A stretch of DNA of 64,000 nt, from the NCBI RefSeq assembly GCF_000003815.2, contig NC_049994.1:16538523-16602522 (forward strand), read 5' to 3'. This DNA comes from Branchiostoma floridae (taxonomy: Eukaryota > Chordata > Leptocardii > Amphioxiformes > Branchiostomatidae). The notes under the pieces were generated by a model that did not search any database, was not told the DNA's origin, and saw nothing but the letters and a program-made list of their open reading frames with translations. Each line of letters begins with the position of its first letter. The stretch's first letter is position 1. Position numbers and translations under genes: made by a program. Positions 1-10,900 of this stretch are shown piece after piece.

Positions 1-400
1 CCCTTGACTGACTTCTACAATCATGGCGGCATCTCTGGCTTCAGGGCAAGGTGTGGTTGGACAGTGGTGATTGTTACAGTCTTTTTCATTGGCTATTTTT
101 GCCTTGAACAGTAACTGCTGTCTCTTGTTGTTTTTTCTTGCTACAGACTTTTCATATCCCAAGTTTTCATAATTGAAAACTCAGCCTGGCATATTCACTA
201 AATACAACTGAAGACTTCTGTTTTTGACAATTATGTAAAGCAAAACTACACACCAATTATGGACCCTGTACTGAATACCTGTGCAGGATTCCTTACACCT
301 GAATGCACCTTGAGGTAGAACACGCCCCTCAAGGTGAGACAGGGTCAAGGTTCATCAGTGACAGGCTCTATTATTGTTGTGATCTGACTGTAGTTGTGTG
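1..400. repeat. Diverged copy of the 5' flank of the GT4-NHL gene
   Basis: This block aligns by eye, with many substitutions and small indels, to about 10430-10880. Shared stretches include the text around ATCATGG followed by CTCTGGCTTCAG, then CCAATYATGGACCC, then ACACGCCCCTCAA. The second copy lies about 0.5 kb upstream of the predicted first exon of the minus-strand GT4-NHL gene. This copy may therefore be the upstream flank of a further tandem paralogue whose coding part lies to the left of the window. That last step is inference. Confidence 0.55.
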
Positions 401-2944
401 AGATAAGTTGAATCAAAGTTCATTTGGCTCAATTAAAGCCCACTGGCTACATGAATATAGGAGCTTACATTAACTTGCTCTTATAAAAGACACATTTTCA
501 CATTTTTTTTTTGCAATTATGTTTATTGGCATTACTAGACAGGCAACATTTCCAAGCAAATGCAGCATATTTCATAATATCTCACCCCATGCAAAAGTGG
601 ACTGTTCCAAAAGTGAATATCAAAAGAAAATCAACCCCAGTGTGAGAATGGACTCTTTGTGATGATGATGAACTTCCTTTTAAATTGGACAGGTTCAAAA
701 AACACTTTGCAAAATTGGACTTTGCAGATGATTATCCCAGCCCAAAATTGAATTGCCCCAAGAATGGGCCCTTTCAGTGGTAGCCACATGTAATGTGAAC
801 AACTCTCAAAACAACAATTTCTGAATCCCCTGCCCCCCAGTCCAAAATAGATTTCTCAAAAGTTTCCCCCCTCCCTTCCTGGAAAAAAATGGACTCTCCC
901 AGCAACAACCTTATGAAAAGTGGAGCAGTCCAAATATACTTTTGTATCACCCTAGTCTAAAAATGTATTTGAAAAGTCCCCTCTGCAAGAATGGACTCTT
1001 TCAGCGCATACCATGTAAAGTAAATAGTATTAGTGATTTGCACCACTGATGAAAGGTATGGGAAGGATTTTAACTTGAGTTCCTGAAAGTGCAGGCCATC
1101 TTGACTATGTATTCTTGTTTCTTTATAGCTAGTAGTAATACCGTCTTTAACCATATTGAAAACTGTAGTACATTCGAATTCAGTTCAAATTTTTATTTGA
1201 CAACTTCCAGACACCAAGAACCTTCATAACAACAACAAGAAAAAACTTCACACACTTAAGTATAACGGGGGCCGCCCTAAGACGGTCCCCGTCGTAAGAC
1301 GGTACGGATTTTTTGCTGATCTTATTATCCATAAGTACACCGTGTTTGTTGCCACTGACTATGCTAATTACAAAGGTAAATAAACCAAGTCCATGCACAC
1401 AGCTTTAATTTGCATTCCAAGTATACTTTAACATATTTACTTCATGTTTTTTTAAGAGCGGAATTCTAACAGTAATATTGACAGTGCTGAATCACTGCGG
1501 TCACCGGTCTCTGCGTATTGGCGGCTCGTGTCGCTAACTATACGAACTCATCCAACCAGTCACACAACTGCCATGATACACATAAATAAAGCTCCATAAA
1601 ACACTATGAATATGGGTCCTCAAATGTTTGTTGAGAAGAAAAGCAACCAGAAGGAAGCGACATAAACATTGCCACCATTGTACTCCCAAGGGAGTGTGGC
1701 CGTGAAGGTGGCAGACTAGAGAACGCTCCAAAGATTTATTTGACTGTAACAAATGATTCGTGCTGTCTATGAAAATAAGACTTGAAAGAGAGATGTAGAT
1801 GATATTTTTATATAATCAGACAGAGTTTTGTTGATGTTGGCGTTGTCGTTTTTTTGTAATGGTTTTTTTAGTCGGGCATTCACAATCAGTGCATTCAGCC
1901 CATTGACCGTAAAACATCAGCTGGATTGTTCTAGGTAGAGCCTTCCTCATGTGAGACAAGAAGTACATACAGTCACGATTTTACTGTCAAAAGAAAGCTA
2001 GAATATCATACTATTAATTTTTTTCTGTGTACTTAGATTTACCACTTACTTCTGAAGAGAGCAAAATATAAAAAAAGCGTACCGAGTTAGGCACACTGTC
2101 CAGCGTAGCACAAAGTTGGAAGGTTACATACACGAAATTGTCTCTCAGTGTTTGCCGCTTGTAACACGCAGCGCGAAAGGTTCATGAACCACTTGAATGC
2201 ATTTCGTATTCAAGTATGTTGTTCAAATCTATGAGTAAAAAATTCAGTCATCAAAATTTGACCACTCTCAGGCAACTAGCGATGGAGCGCCATGAGTTTG
2301 AGCGCAAGAAAAAGCGTACCGTGTTGGGGCACCTCCCGTTATAACTCTGCATAAACCACAGGTACTGGTCCGACATCTGAAATATGTGCAGTTAGCTTTA
2401 ATTCTACATGCCAATATAAAATCCACTTTTACATGCACTATAAAACCTTCAAGGATAGCTGATACAGCTTGCATTTTGGCCTTACAAAGTAATTTGTCAA
2501 GGATGTAAATGGTATAGACAGACAGGATGAGCACATGTCTTTTTTATTATGTGGTATAGATGGTCCATATTTAAGCTGTCACTTTAGTTATACAGGAACA
2601 TCATAGCATAATTACACATGTCTTAGATACTGCTTGCTATTGAACTAAGTAAGGAAAAGTGTGCTTTCTCAATAGGAAATGCAAATCTATACCTTCAAGT
2701 ACAATTGTCATTGTATATTATAGTTAACATGTTTAATGCAGTCCACTTTACTTACAAAGTATTAAACATATTTACAGCAGCTACATGTACATGCAACTTG
2801 ATTCTTGATATTGAAAATATTTTGATAGCCAAACCTTGTATGAAATACATTTAATTCTCTTGAAACTCTTAAAAACAATGTTATTTTGAGGGTGAAATTG
2901 TATTTGATCTTAGGAAACACAAGGCCTTTACAATTACCTTACAT
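401..2944. other. Intergenic, AT-rich, repeat fragments only
   Basis: I see no convincing exon. The part from about 1175 to 1400 starts with a TTCAGTTCAAAT-TTTATT-GACAACTTCCAGAC motif that recurs near 11800 and 27850, so it is one member of a dispersed family. The piece near 2380 (ATGTGCAGTTAGCT) also recurs near 11920. A GC-rich patch near 1267-1310 contains repeated AAGACGGT. The remainder has no structure I can name. Confidence 0.5.
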
Positions 2945-3372
2945 TTGTACATAGTTCAGACTCCTCCGAATAATAGACTCTGTACACTTTGTAACTCCAA
3001 CCGTATAGAGAATGAAGTCCATTTTATATTAGAGTGTCCTTTATACAATGACATGCGCAACTCTTTTATCAGTGCTCTGAATGTAGTAGATACACGATGT
3101 AAAGAGTTAACCAACGACAACCTGTTTGTACATATAATGACAACCACAGACAACTTTGTACAACACAAACTCTGTGAGTTCGTATACACATGTTTCAAGA
3201 AAAGGGAAGAGTTATGTAAACGTTAGATATAGTGATAGCTTAGTTGCAGATGTATTGTTTATTCAATTGTAATACTACATGTTATAGTACTTAGTCTTTA
3301 TAATTAGTATCCCATCATGGGATTTGCTGCATTTAGCCCACATGGGCAGGAACATGCAATAAAGATCATTCA
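2945..3372 (+). mobile_element. 3' remnant of a non-LTR retrotransposon
   Basis: An open frame to 3228 ends in a Cys/His signature, CTLC, then E-x-E-x-HF-x-LECPLY and a following arginine. This is the zinc-binding tail found after the reverse transcriptase in several LINE groups. A short 3' UTR follows, with a polyadenylation signal AATAAA near 3359 and a GATCATTCATT tail. There is no upstream reverse transcriptase, so this is a 5'-truncated insertion. Its tail abuts the stop codon of the minus-strand NHL gene and seems to supply that stop. The clade is uncertain. Confidence 0.6.
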
Positions 3373-6300
3373 TTAAGCCTGTGTCCAGACCGATACATTG
3401 TCACCTGCCCAGTCAGTCACCACCACATCTCCACCTGGTGACACAGCTACAGCCCAGGGACTCTTCATACCACTTCCAACATGACACAGAAATCTACCCT
3501 GACTGTCAAACATTTTCACACATCCATTTCCTCTGTCAGCCACAATGATGTTTCCCATCCCATCAACACAAATACCGTGAGGGCAATTCAACTGACTGTC
3601 ACCAGATCCCTTACTCCCAAACTTGAACTTGAAGTTACCCTCTCTGTCCAAGACATGGACACAGTAATTCTTGATATCAGTGACCAGAATGTTCCCCTCC
3701 CCATCCACAGTGACATGTCGTGGCCACCAAAGCTTTGGGGACATATGACCTGAACCATATATCCCCACATCATAACCATATTGGTTAAACACTCGAAGTC
3801 GACCATTCTGCCCATCATATTCTGTAACAATCACCTGATCTGTTGTCATAGCTACTGTTATGCCATGGTTATATTCAAGTTCAACATGTGGAAGATCTAT
3901 TTTGAACAAGCAGGTGCCTTCCCTGGAATACTGCACTACATGATCCTCACCTACCACCCACAGGTTGTCATTTCTATCTACAGCAACATCCTGTGGTTCT
4001 AACTTTCTACCAATTTCCCCTGGCAGAGTTGTTGTGAACTCTCTGATATAAACACCATCCATTGTGAACACCTGGATTCTGCTGTTATAGCGATCAGCAA
4101 TGTAAACCTTATTGTCCTGTGAGACAGCTGCTCCCATAGGATGCTTAAATTTCCCCCTACCTGATCCCCTTCCCCCAAACCTGACTTTCCTCACCCATGG
4201 TTGTCCCTCTCTAATGAACCTGACATTTGCACCTGTATCTTTCCTTTCAGGCTGAACCACTGACTGTTTGACTTGTGCTGTATTTGTTGCTTCTAACTTT
4301 TCTATAGAGTGTGTGTCCGACATGAGTTTTAACGGATCTTTTTGCTGACTTCCACTCTCCACTGGTTGCTTGGCTGTCAGCAGCCTTTTTGGCCAAACCT
4401 CAGACTGTTTGACTTGTGTTTTATTTGTTGCTTCCAACTTTTCCATAGAAAGCTTGTCTGGCTTGAGTTGTAACTGATCTTTCTGCTGACTCCCACTCTG
4501 CACTGGTTGCTTGGCAGTCAGCAGCTCCTCTATTCTGGCCTCCATGTTCTTGTTGGTCTCCTGAAGTTGCCCGATTTTCTCATTTTTTTCTAGCAGGATT
4601 TTCTCGTCTTTCTCATTTTTCTCTTTCAGTATCTTTACCTCCTTCATCATGGCATCTACTCCCTGTCTGCCTATCAGCACCTGCTCCTGCATCGTCTGAA
4701 GCTGAGCTTTCACCTGTTGTTTGGATTTCTCTCTGGTTGTTCGTACAGCTGACTGTAATTGTCTGTATGGCATGGTGATGTCATCAGTCCTGTCTGTGGA
4801 AGCCAGGTCTAGGCTGCTCAGGCTGGAATGGTCCACATGTCTGCTGGGCGGTGGCAGGGCTAGCAGGTTGTCAACAGAAGTGGTACGGTCCAGTCCTGTT
4901 CGTTAGGAATGATGGATTTAGTACTATAAAAATAAGTTCAGTTCACATCATCTTCAGAGAGGTATACTTGCTGCTATATAAAAATTAACTGTCATAGTGA
5001 CAATTTTTGTGCTAATATTGATATTAATCAGTGGCAAATATGTTCAGTTTTCTTGAAATGAAGTTATCTGTCTGCCAAACAAAAAGAAGACATGAGTATA
5101 AGTTGTGGTCCTCACCTTGGCCCAGTCTGCCACGTACTCTCACATAGTCTTCATGCTTCACCTGGAGCCTCACGATCAGCTGTGCACCCTTGACCTTGTC
5201 CTGTAGGTGTTCTGAGATGAGGATGTGTGAGAGTTGTTGAGACAGGCTGCCCTCCCCCACCCTGTAGTGGTTGTGGTAGAACCTGTCTACATCAGTCTGG
5301 CGCAGGAACGTCAGGAGGAGGATGAACGACCCTGTGATAGCATCTTTCAAGAAAGCCTTGTGCAACAAGAGGAGCTGTTGTGTTTCCTTATAAAGTTCAG
5401 GGTCTCTAAACACGTCTACAGTGAACAGTGTTCTCTCCAGTTCCAGGATCCTTTCCTGAACCCTGATATTGATGCCCCCAGCAGTAGGTGGTTGCTGCAC
5501 CATGCCCAGGTGGAGATGCACAGGAAGGTCTGAAAGTAGACAGTATTATCCGTGAGCTTTGAAGAGAGACCTACATTTTACATGTTGGTTATAGATAAAG
5601 CTGTGAGCTCACATCTTGGTATTATCTTAACATCAGCAATAGATTTGACTGCAAGAACCTTTTCCCTTAATCTTTTTACATTGCCAGATATTCGTATGCA
5701 TGTTAGCAGGCTTACCAGGGTTCCCAGCAGCAAGCCTAGCAGATCTCGGATCTTCTAGAGACTGGTCTGGTCTGGTCTTCTCCATGTTTCTACAGGTAAC
5801 TGCCAAACACATTATAAACAGGAACTCATTATAGCTAATATTGGGACATCAACAGGCCATTGGGTAATGAGCAAGACAGAGCACAAATTCATTATGAGTT
5901 TGCAAGGATAGATAAAAAGAAAGGAGTAATAATGATACCACTGCATATAGTTCAAGATTTTATAGTACATGTAATTTCATCAGTTGCGCTGTCTTCTTAC
6001 CTGCACCTCCACATGCCTGTAGGAAGCACTGATGAGACTCCTCCCAGTATCTGGACTTCAGTAGCTTTGCTTTAAGTTCAGCTGCCCTGCTGAACTCTGC
6101 TTTGGACTTCCTTAGGACTTTCTCAATCTGACCTGCCCAACGTGCGACATCTACAGAATCGTTGCCCTCTACTTCCACCACAGAGTGATGGAATTCTGGG
6201 ATGACCTTGTCGACCAAAGTTGCTAGTCCTGATTGGTCAGATATGAGGACCGGTACGCCGGCAGCCATGGCCTCCAGACCAACCAGTCCGAAGGGTTCTG

Positions 6301-9300
6301 TACGGGAGGGCATGAGGACCAGGTGGGCCTGCTGCATGTGCCGGCAGATGTCTTCCTGGGTGCCTTCAGTGAGAAGTGTGGGTTTCAGCTTTCCTGAGTC
6401 AATACAGGCTTGGAGAATGTTCATACTGGCCTGATAATCCTCCTTACTTATATTACAAACCCGCCATAGGATCCTGTCCTCACCCCTCTCTGCTACCCTT
6501 GCCAAGGACTTGGCTGTAAGGTCATGACCTTTCAACCTCTCTACCAAGTTTACCCCACCGATGGACAGGACAACCTTCTCTTTGGTTTTCCTGAACTCAA
6601 CTGTAGTTTTCTGGAACAAGTCCGAAGGTTTTGGCAGGAAGAGATGGTGAGTCGGCCTCCTGTCTTCAGGGATTGCACGAAAGGAATTGGTGAAGTGGTC
6701 GTGTGTCCTATGTCCCACAGAGAACACATTATCTGCCTTCTCAGCATGTTGTCTGATGGACTCTTCCTTCCATCCTATGCCCATGGCCTTCTCCTCATCC
6801 TTGTACTTCTCTGTGTCCTCCGGTATTGTCCCGATGACCATACCGAGGTCAGCTTGGGGTAAACGAAGTTCCTTGAAAGCAACAGCTGCTTTGCTGGTGA
6901 CATCAGCATGACCCACAATGCACCTAACATCCTGTGGGAGTCTGGGATAGCGGGCTTGGTGGTCAAAGGTCAGCCAGTCTAGAGAGGGTTTCCTTGTATC
7001 TCCCTTACTGCATGTTGGGAGGATGAGCTCCACTTTGTCAGCCTCAGCATATTTCCTGTCTGTTAGAGTGGCTTTTACAACTGCAGAGTAAACTTTCCTC
7101 CCTGCCCCTGTAATGATCTGTGCCATCTGTCTGTTTGTACTAGATGTGCCATACTGGTCATTGATCAGCAAAACTGCACTGCATTCTGATAAAAAAGGTA
7201 AAACAGGAAAAAAAATCATATCCTTCCTACAGGCTTGAACAGTTTAAACTTCAGCCTGGTATTCAATCCCACATTTCCATGGTAACAGGAATACTGAAAT
7301 CTACATTTGAAGGACTGATTTTGTGTTTTTTGTCCCAACTGTCAAAATTTGCTGCCAGACAGAGCTTAGGCCAAAACAAATGGTCATCGCTTGTACGAAA
7401 ATAGCAACAATGATTTGAAATCTACTGTAGTTTATCTATCTGAAAGCTTAAAAGTTTACAGTTTGTCGAGTTAGGGCATTTGAACTTCTCTGTCCTTAGC
7501 AGGTTTACGGAAAAGGCTGGGCTGTCTACCTGGGCTGGCTATCACGTCAGGCTACTTGGACCTACGAAAGCCCATTGGGACAAAAGCTGTTTTAGCAGTA
7601 GGGGTTGTTTGTGCTCAATGAAGAAGCTATGTGCGAAGGAACTGTATGTGCATGGGCTGTATGTGAAGGAGCTGTGTTTGACTTTGAAGGAGCAGTGTAT
7701 GAAGGGGCTTTGTGTGAAGAAATTGTGTGTGTTACATAACCAAGAGGTTCTGGGTTCAAATCAGTTGATATGCCACCGATCTTGTGCCCTTGGGAAGGGC
7801 TATTAACACGACTTATCGGGCTAATTGGATTAGTCTTTAGACTGGTGGCTAGTTGGTCAAAGGCGCCCAGGAGCCGTTCTTTAGTGGCTGTCAGGGTCCA
7901 GGCTTCTGCGCCATACATTAGGATCGACAATTGAATTGTGAGGAGCTTAAAAGAAGCGTTGCTAAAGTGCAAGGGTCTGGAACAGCTGCCATTGGGTGCT
8001 AACTCAGGTGACCTCAATACGACAGCAATTACCCAAGGTGTGGCCATAGGACTTAAGGTTTTGAACCACTTACACTGGGAAGGAAGGACCCCTAGTCTTT
8101 TCCGTAAGTGTGGTGGGTTCTTTGTCCTATCTGAGGGAGGGCCCTTCATCATCATCATCATCTGTCGTCCCTGCCGGGCGGGGTGAGGCGTTGAACAATA
8201 TCAGGGCCCTTACCGAAGCTAGGTACTCTTTTCTATACCCTAGTGAAGGGAGGAGAGTCGTGTTAAGGGCCCTTGCCAAGCGCACAAGATCTTTTTATTT
8301 ATTTATTTATTAATCTTTCAGGGTAGTCCCTACAGTTTTGATAAAACTGATTTCCAAGGGAGCCCAAATCAACATAATGAACATAAACATAACAATAATC
8401 GTATAGAGTCCATTCCAAGACACCATGAGGGTTTTTAGGCGATATTTATAATTAGTCTGAATTATTTTGAATAAAAGAATATCTGAGCCACAATAATTAA
8501 ATTATTTTCAAAAAATTGACTAAGAAAATACTCATTTATTTGAATTTCTTTGAATATTTTAGAAACATTTTGAAAGTAACTGTACAAAAATATCTTTATT
8601 TAGAATAATTGTGAAACCTCTCTGTGATTATTTCACATTTACAAATATTTAAAAAAAATGGTAAACCTGGCCAAATGGTAAAATTAGTTTATTGCCCCCA
8701 TAAAAGTAAGCCCTATTGTAAGTATATTTTTAGATTTCACAGCTGGGCACTGGTGGATCCTTTGTGGTGGGCCATTGTTGCATGGCACCCAACCATACTT
8801 TGCAAGAATGTGTGAATTGCTATCTTCCCAGCCCACCGAACCATTTACAAAAAATGGTAGAAAATGGTAGAAAATGGTAAATAATGGTAGAATGCTGTTA
8901 TCATTATTTTGAAACCATTAGAAGTATCCAATTCCACACCATGAATATTTCCAAAGCTTTACAGGACCAGGGAAATATTTATAAAGTTGAAACAGTGTTA
9001 AAAATATTTCTGAAGTATCAAATGTCCTAGACATATAATTACAAAACATTATAATCAATTCTAAACAATGGCAACAAACATCCGCATGGTGTCTTGGAAT
9101 GGACTCTAACATAAAATATTGGTGTCATATCAACTGATTCAAACCCAGAACCTCTGGGTTATGTAACATACACGGCTCCTTCAAATACAGCTTCTTCACA
9201 CACTGCCACTTCACACACAGCTCATTCAATATTAACACACAGATTCTTCAGAAACAGCTTCTTCGCTGAGCACAAACAACCCCTACTGCTAAAACAGCTT

Positions 9301-9956
9301 TTGTCCCAATGGGCTTTCGTAGGTCCAAGTAGCCTGACGTGATAGCCAGCCAAGGTAGACAGCCCAGGTAGACAGCCCAGCCTTTTCCATAAACCCGTCC
9401 TTAGCCCCCTCCCCCAAGATACACTTTCTGAGCGCCCCTTCTACAGTGAAGGGGAAAATAAAGCTTAGTCATCCATTCAAGTATCAACAATGTGTACAAT
9501 AGAATGCAACTTCTATGTCCAAATATGATTACCATAATACTAAGTATTTCAAGAAGAACTCTGTACACGATTTAAAGCTATTCTCCACAGGATGACACAA
9601 CATCTATTGTCAAGGCCGTTGTCTTTGGGAAAATTAGCACCCTAAATGCTTCTTATTTGTTGTCAAATAAAATGTGAAAGTTCAAAGATGATTCTATTGA
9701 ATGTTATGACTCAGTATACAATGTAAGTTGTAACTGAAGTTTAGTGATGGTCACATATTTCTGATTTGTGAGAAGCTTTGCCTGTATTGTTATTTTTGAA
9801 ATCTTATTTATGAATGAGTTGGTATGCCTTCAGCATTATTAGGCTACCAGCCCAGCAGGCCTGACAATGAGGACAAAGCAACTACATGGAGTCACAGGAC
9901 AGGACTTACTATTAAAATTTCATGAATGAATAGGTAGTCTCACCTTGTGAAGCCAT
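3373..9956 (-). CDS. GT4-like / TRADD-N-like / coiled-coil / NHL fusion protein
   Basis: I predict five exons: 9956-9944, 7185-6001, 5799-5716, 5529-5116 and 4895-3373. Each has GT and AG ends, all introns are phase 1, and the frame stays open through every join. Exon 1 gives only MASQ. Exon 2 encodes a GT-B, family-4-like glycosyltransferase domain of about 395 residues, including the EPFGLVGLE motif (E-x7-E, about residues 301-309) and GVPVLIS. Exon 4 encodes a GS-hydrophobic, YRVG, EDY-containing segment resembling TRADD-N-like adaptor domains of invertebrate signalling proteins. Exon 5 gives a Lys/Glu-rich coiled coil, two tandem 47-residue repeats starting LLTAKQ, and a six-repeat-type NHL propeller close to that of the neighbouring TRIM genes. 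No RING or B-box is present. The sugar donor and target are unknown, and the short GG-containing loop usual near the domain start appears lost. Exon 1 and the single-gene model are the least certain parts. Two separate genes, with the second starting at the ATG in exon 3, remain possible. Confidence 0.6.
4243..4524 (-). repeat. Tandem 141-bp coding duplication (47 residues)
   Basis: Two adjacent in-frame copies, 4524-4384 and 4383-4243, both begin LLTAKQPV and continue SGSQQKD, EKLEATN and QVKQS. They lengthen the linker between the coiled coil and the NHL propeller. Both copies remain open and similar, so the duplication is recent or tolerated. No such duplication is seen in the three TRIM-NHL paralogues. 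Confidence 0.9.
7845..7960 (-). pseudogene. LINE reverse transcriptase C-terminal scrap
   Basis: The minus-strand translation contains KLLTIQLSILMYGAEAWTLT followed by ATKERLLGAF. This matches the conserved YGxExWTLT...RLxAF block that follows the polymerase domain in many LINEs. Nothing else of the element is intact here, and flanking frames are broken. It lies inside the loop of the fold-back element. Confidence 0.6.
8195..8420. repeat. Dispersed repeat with (TTTA)n tail
   Basis: The text CCGAAGCTAGGTACTC... GGGCAC/CGCACAAGATC recurs at about 29608-29690, so it is an interspersed repeat. It runs into a TTTATTTATTTATTTA tail and then a second fragment (AATCTTTCAGGGTAGTCCC) that looks like the reversed 3' end of another retroelement. 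The rest of intron 1 up to 9120 is AT-rich with repeated AAAATGGTAGAAAATGGTA near 8850-8890 and no exon. Confidence 0.5.
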
Positions 9957-10020
9957 GATAAGTATACATTGTTCAGCTGGGTCTCTCACCAATCAAATTC
10001 ACAGCTTACGTCATATTGTA
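9940..10020 (-). promoter_or_regulatory. Putative core promoter and first exon of the GT4-NHL gene
   Basis: Reading on the minus strand, the predicted ATG at 9956 is preceded by a CCAAT-type box (ACCAATCA, about 9988-9995) and a full ATF/CREB-like site, TGACGTAA (complement of 10006-10013). An upstream out-of-frame ATG (CAATGTATAC) sits 11 bp before the chosen start. The choice rests on the phase-1 donor CAAG|GTGAGA just after MASQ, which matches the phase of the next acceptor. Confidence 0.4.
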
Positions 10021-10263
10021 CTCTGAAAAAAAACAAGGAACACATTGACAAAAGCTCTCCAGACATGACAAGTAACCAAACATTATATAACACCGGGAAG
10101 TGAAATGAAAATGTTGACCAAAGTGAAACCTTATAAATTGTTCACTAGTAAGTCAAACTAAAACATAGATTTTAAAAGTTACAGAACAAAGTGAAGCTTT
10201 ACAGCTTTGTACTGAGTGATAGATTTTAGTTGTAGTGTTTTGAAACACTAACATATGATAATA

Positions 10264-10384
10264 TTAATCTCCAAGCAGATCCTGCTGTGCCATAAGATCA
10301 AAGCTGGCCAAGGAGTGAAGCCGGCCAAAGGGAGTCAGACTTTTGATGATATGTATGGTACCGCAGGATCTGCTGGGAGATTAA
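10264..10384. mobile_element. Small MITE, 121 bp
   Basis: The ends TTAATCTCCAAGCAGATCC and its near reverse complement GGATCTGCTGGGAGATTAA form terminal inverted repeats. If the first and last TTAA are the target duplication, the TIR starts TCTCC and fits a TTAA-targeting family. A TA or TTA target cannot be excluded. It lies about 300 bp upstream of the predicted first exon of the GT4-NHL gene. Confidence 0.7.
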
Positions 10385-10429
10385 GGATGATGACAACTTA
10401 AACTAACAGCTTACCTTTCCTCCAGACAA

Positions 10430-10900
10430 GGAACTGTTTCCTTAATCATGGTGGCCTAGCCTCTGGCTTCAGTTCAGGGTTTACTCAGTGACACTTGTTA
10501 CACATACAGGCCTTCTTATTGGTCACTTCTGCCATGAATAGTTGTTTACTGGGTGGGTCTTGTTGGTTGTTCAGGCTACAGAACTTTCATGATGCCCCTT
10601 TCCCTACTTGGAATGTAAACCTGGTGTGTTCAGAAAATACATCTGATTGCAGAGAATTGATAAAGAGACTTCTTCTGTTGTGTTAAACAGTTGTCTATAA
10701 ACAACAATTCTGCACCAATCATGGACCCCCTTACTGAATACCCGTGTAGGCTCTGTCACACCTGTTACACCTGTATGAATGCACCTGTTAGACAAAAACA
10801 CGCCCCTCAATGTCAGGCAGGGTCAAATTTTACAGGTGACTGGCTCTGTCAATGTTGTTGTTCCAACTGTGGTCATGACATTTGTGTTTACCCAGAGTTT
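10430..10900. repeat. Upstream block duplicated at the left edge of the window
   Basis: This is the partner of the 1-400 block. The similarity covers several hundred bases with an unbroken order of shared segments, so it is a segmental copy and not a short repeat. Neither copy has a convincing coding frame. Confidence 0.55.

Larger units (their letters stand above)
7500..9398. mobile_element. Fold-back element with ~280-bp inverted arms in intron 1
   Basis: The left arm (about 7500-7784) and the right arm (about 9121-9398) are reverse complements with scattered mismatches. Both contain the text GGCTATCACGTCAGGCTAC and CCCATTGGGACAAAAGC, and both contain a degenerate GAAGGAGCTGTGTGT-type minisatellite. 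A diverged relative with a longer minisatellite lies near 49606-50085. The interior has no transposase. It holds a LINE fragment and other repeats, so this is a non-autonomous element or a pair of inverted copies. Confidence 0.6.

Noticed and set aside
4721-4906. Start of the NHL exon at the GTG codon at 4836 as a separate gene.
   Set aside because: GTG is not a usual eukaryotic start. The frame stays open to 4895, where an AG acceptor in the right phase joins it to the upstream exon.
7592-8161. A 189-codon minus-strand frame as a gene.
   Set aside because: It strings together a LINE scrap, minisatellite text and a poly-Met run from (CAT)n. No consistent domain or splice site.
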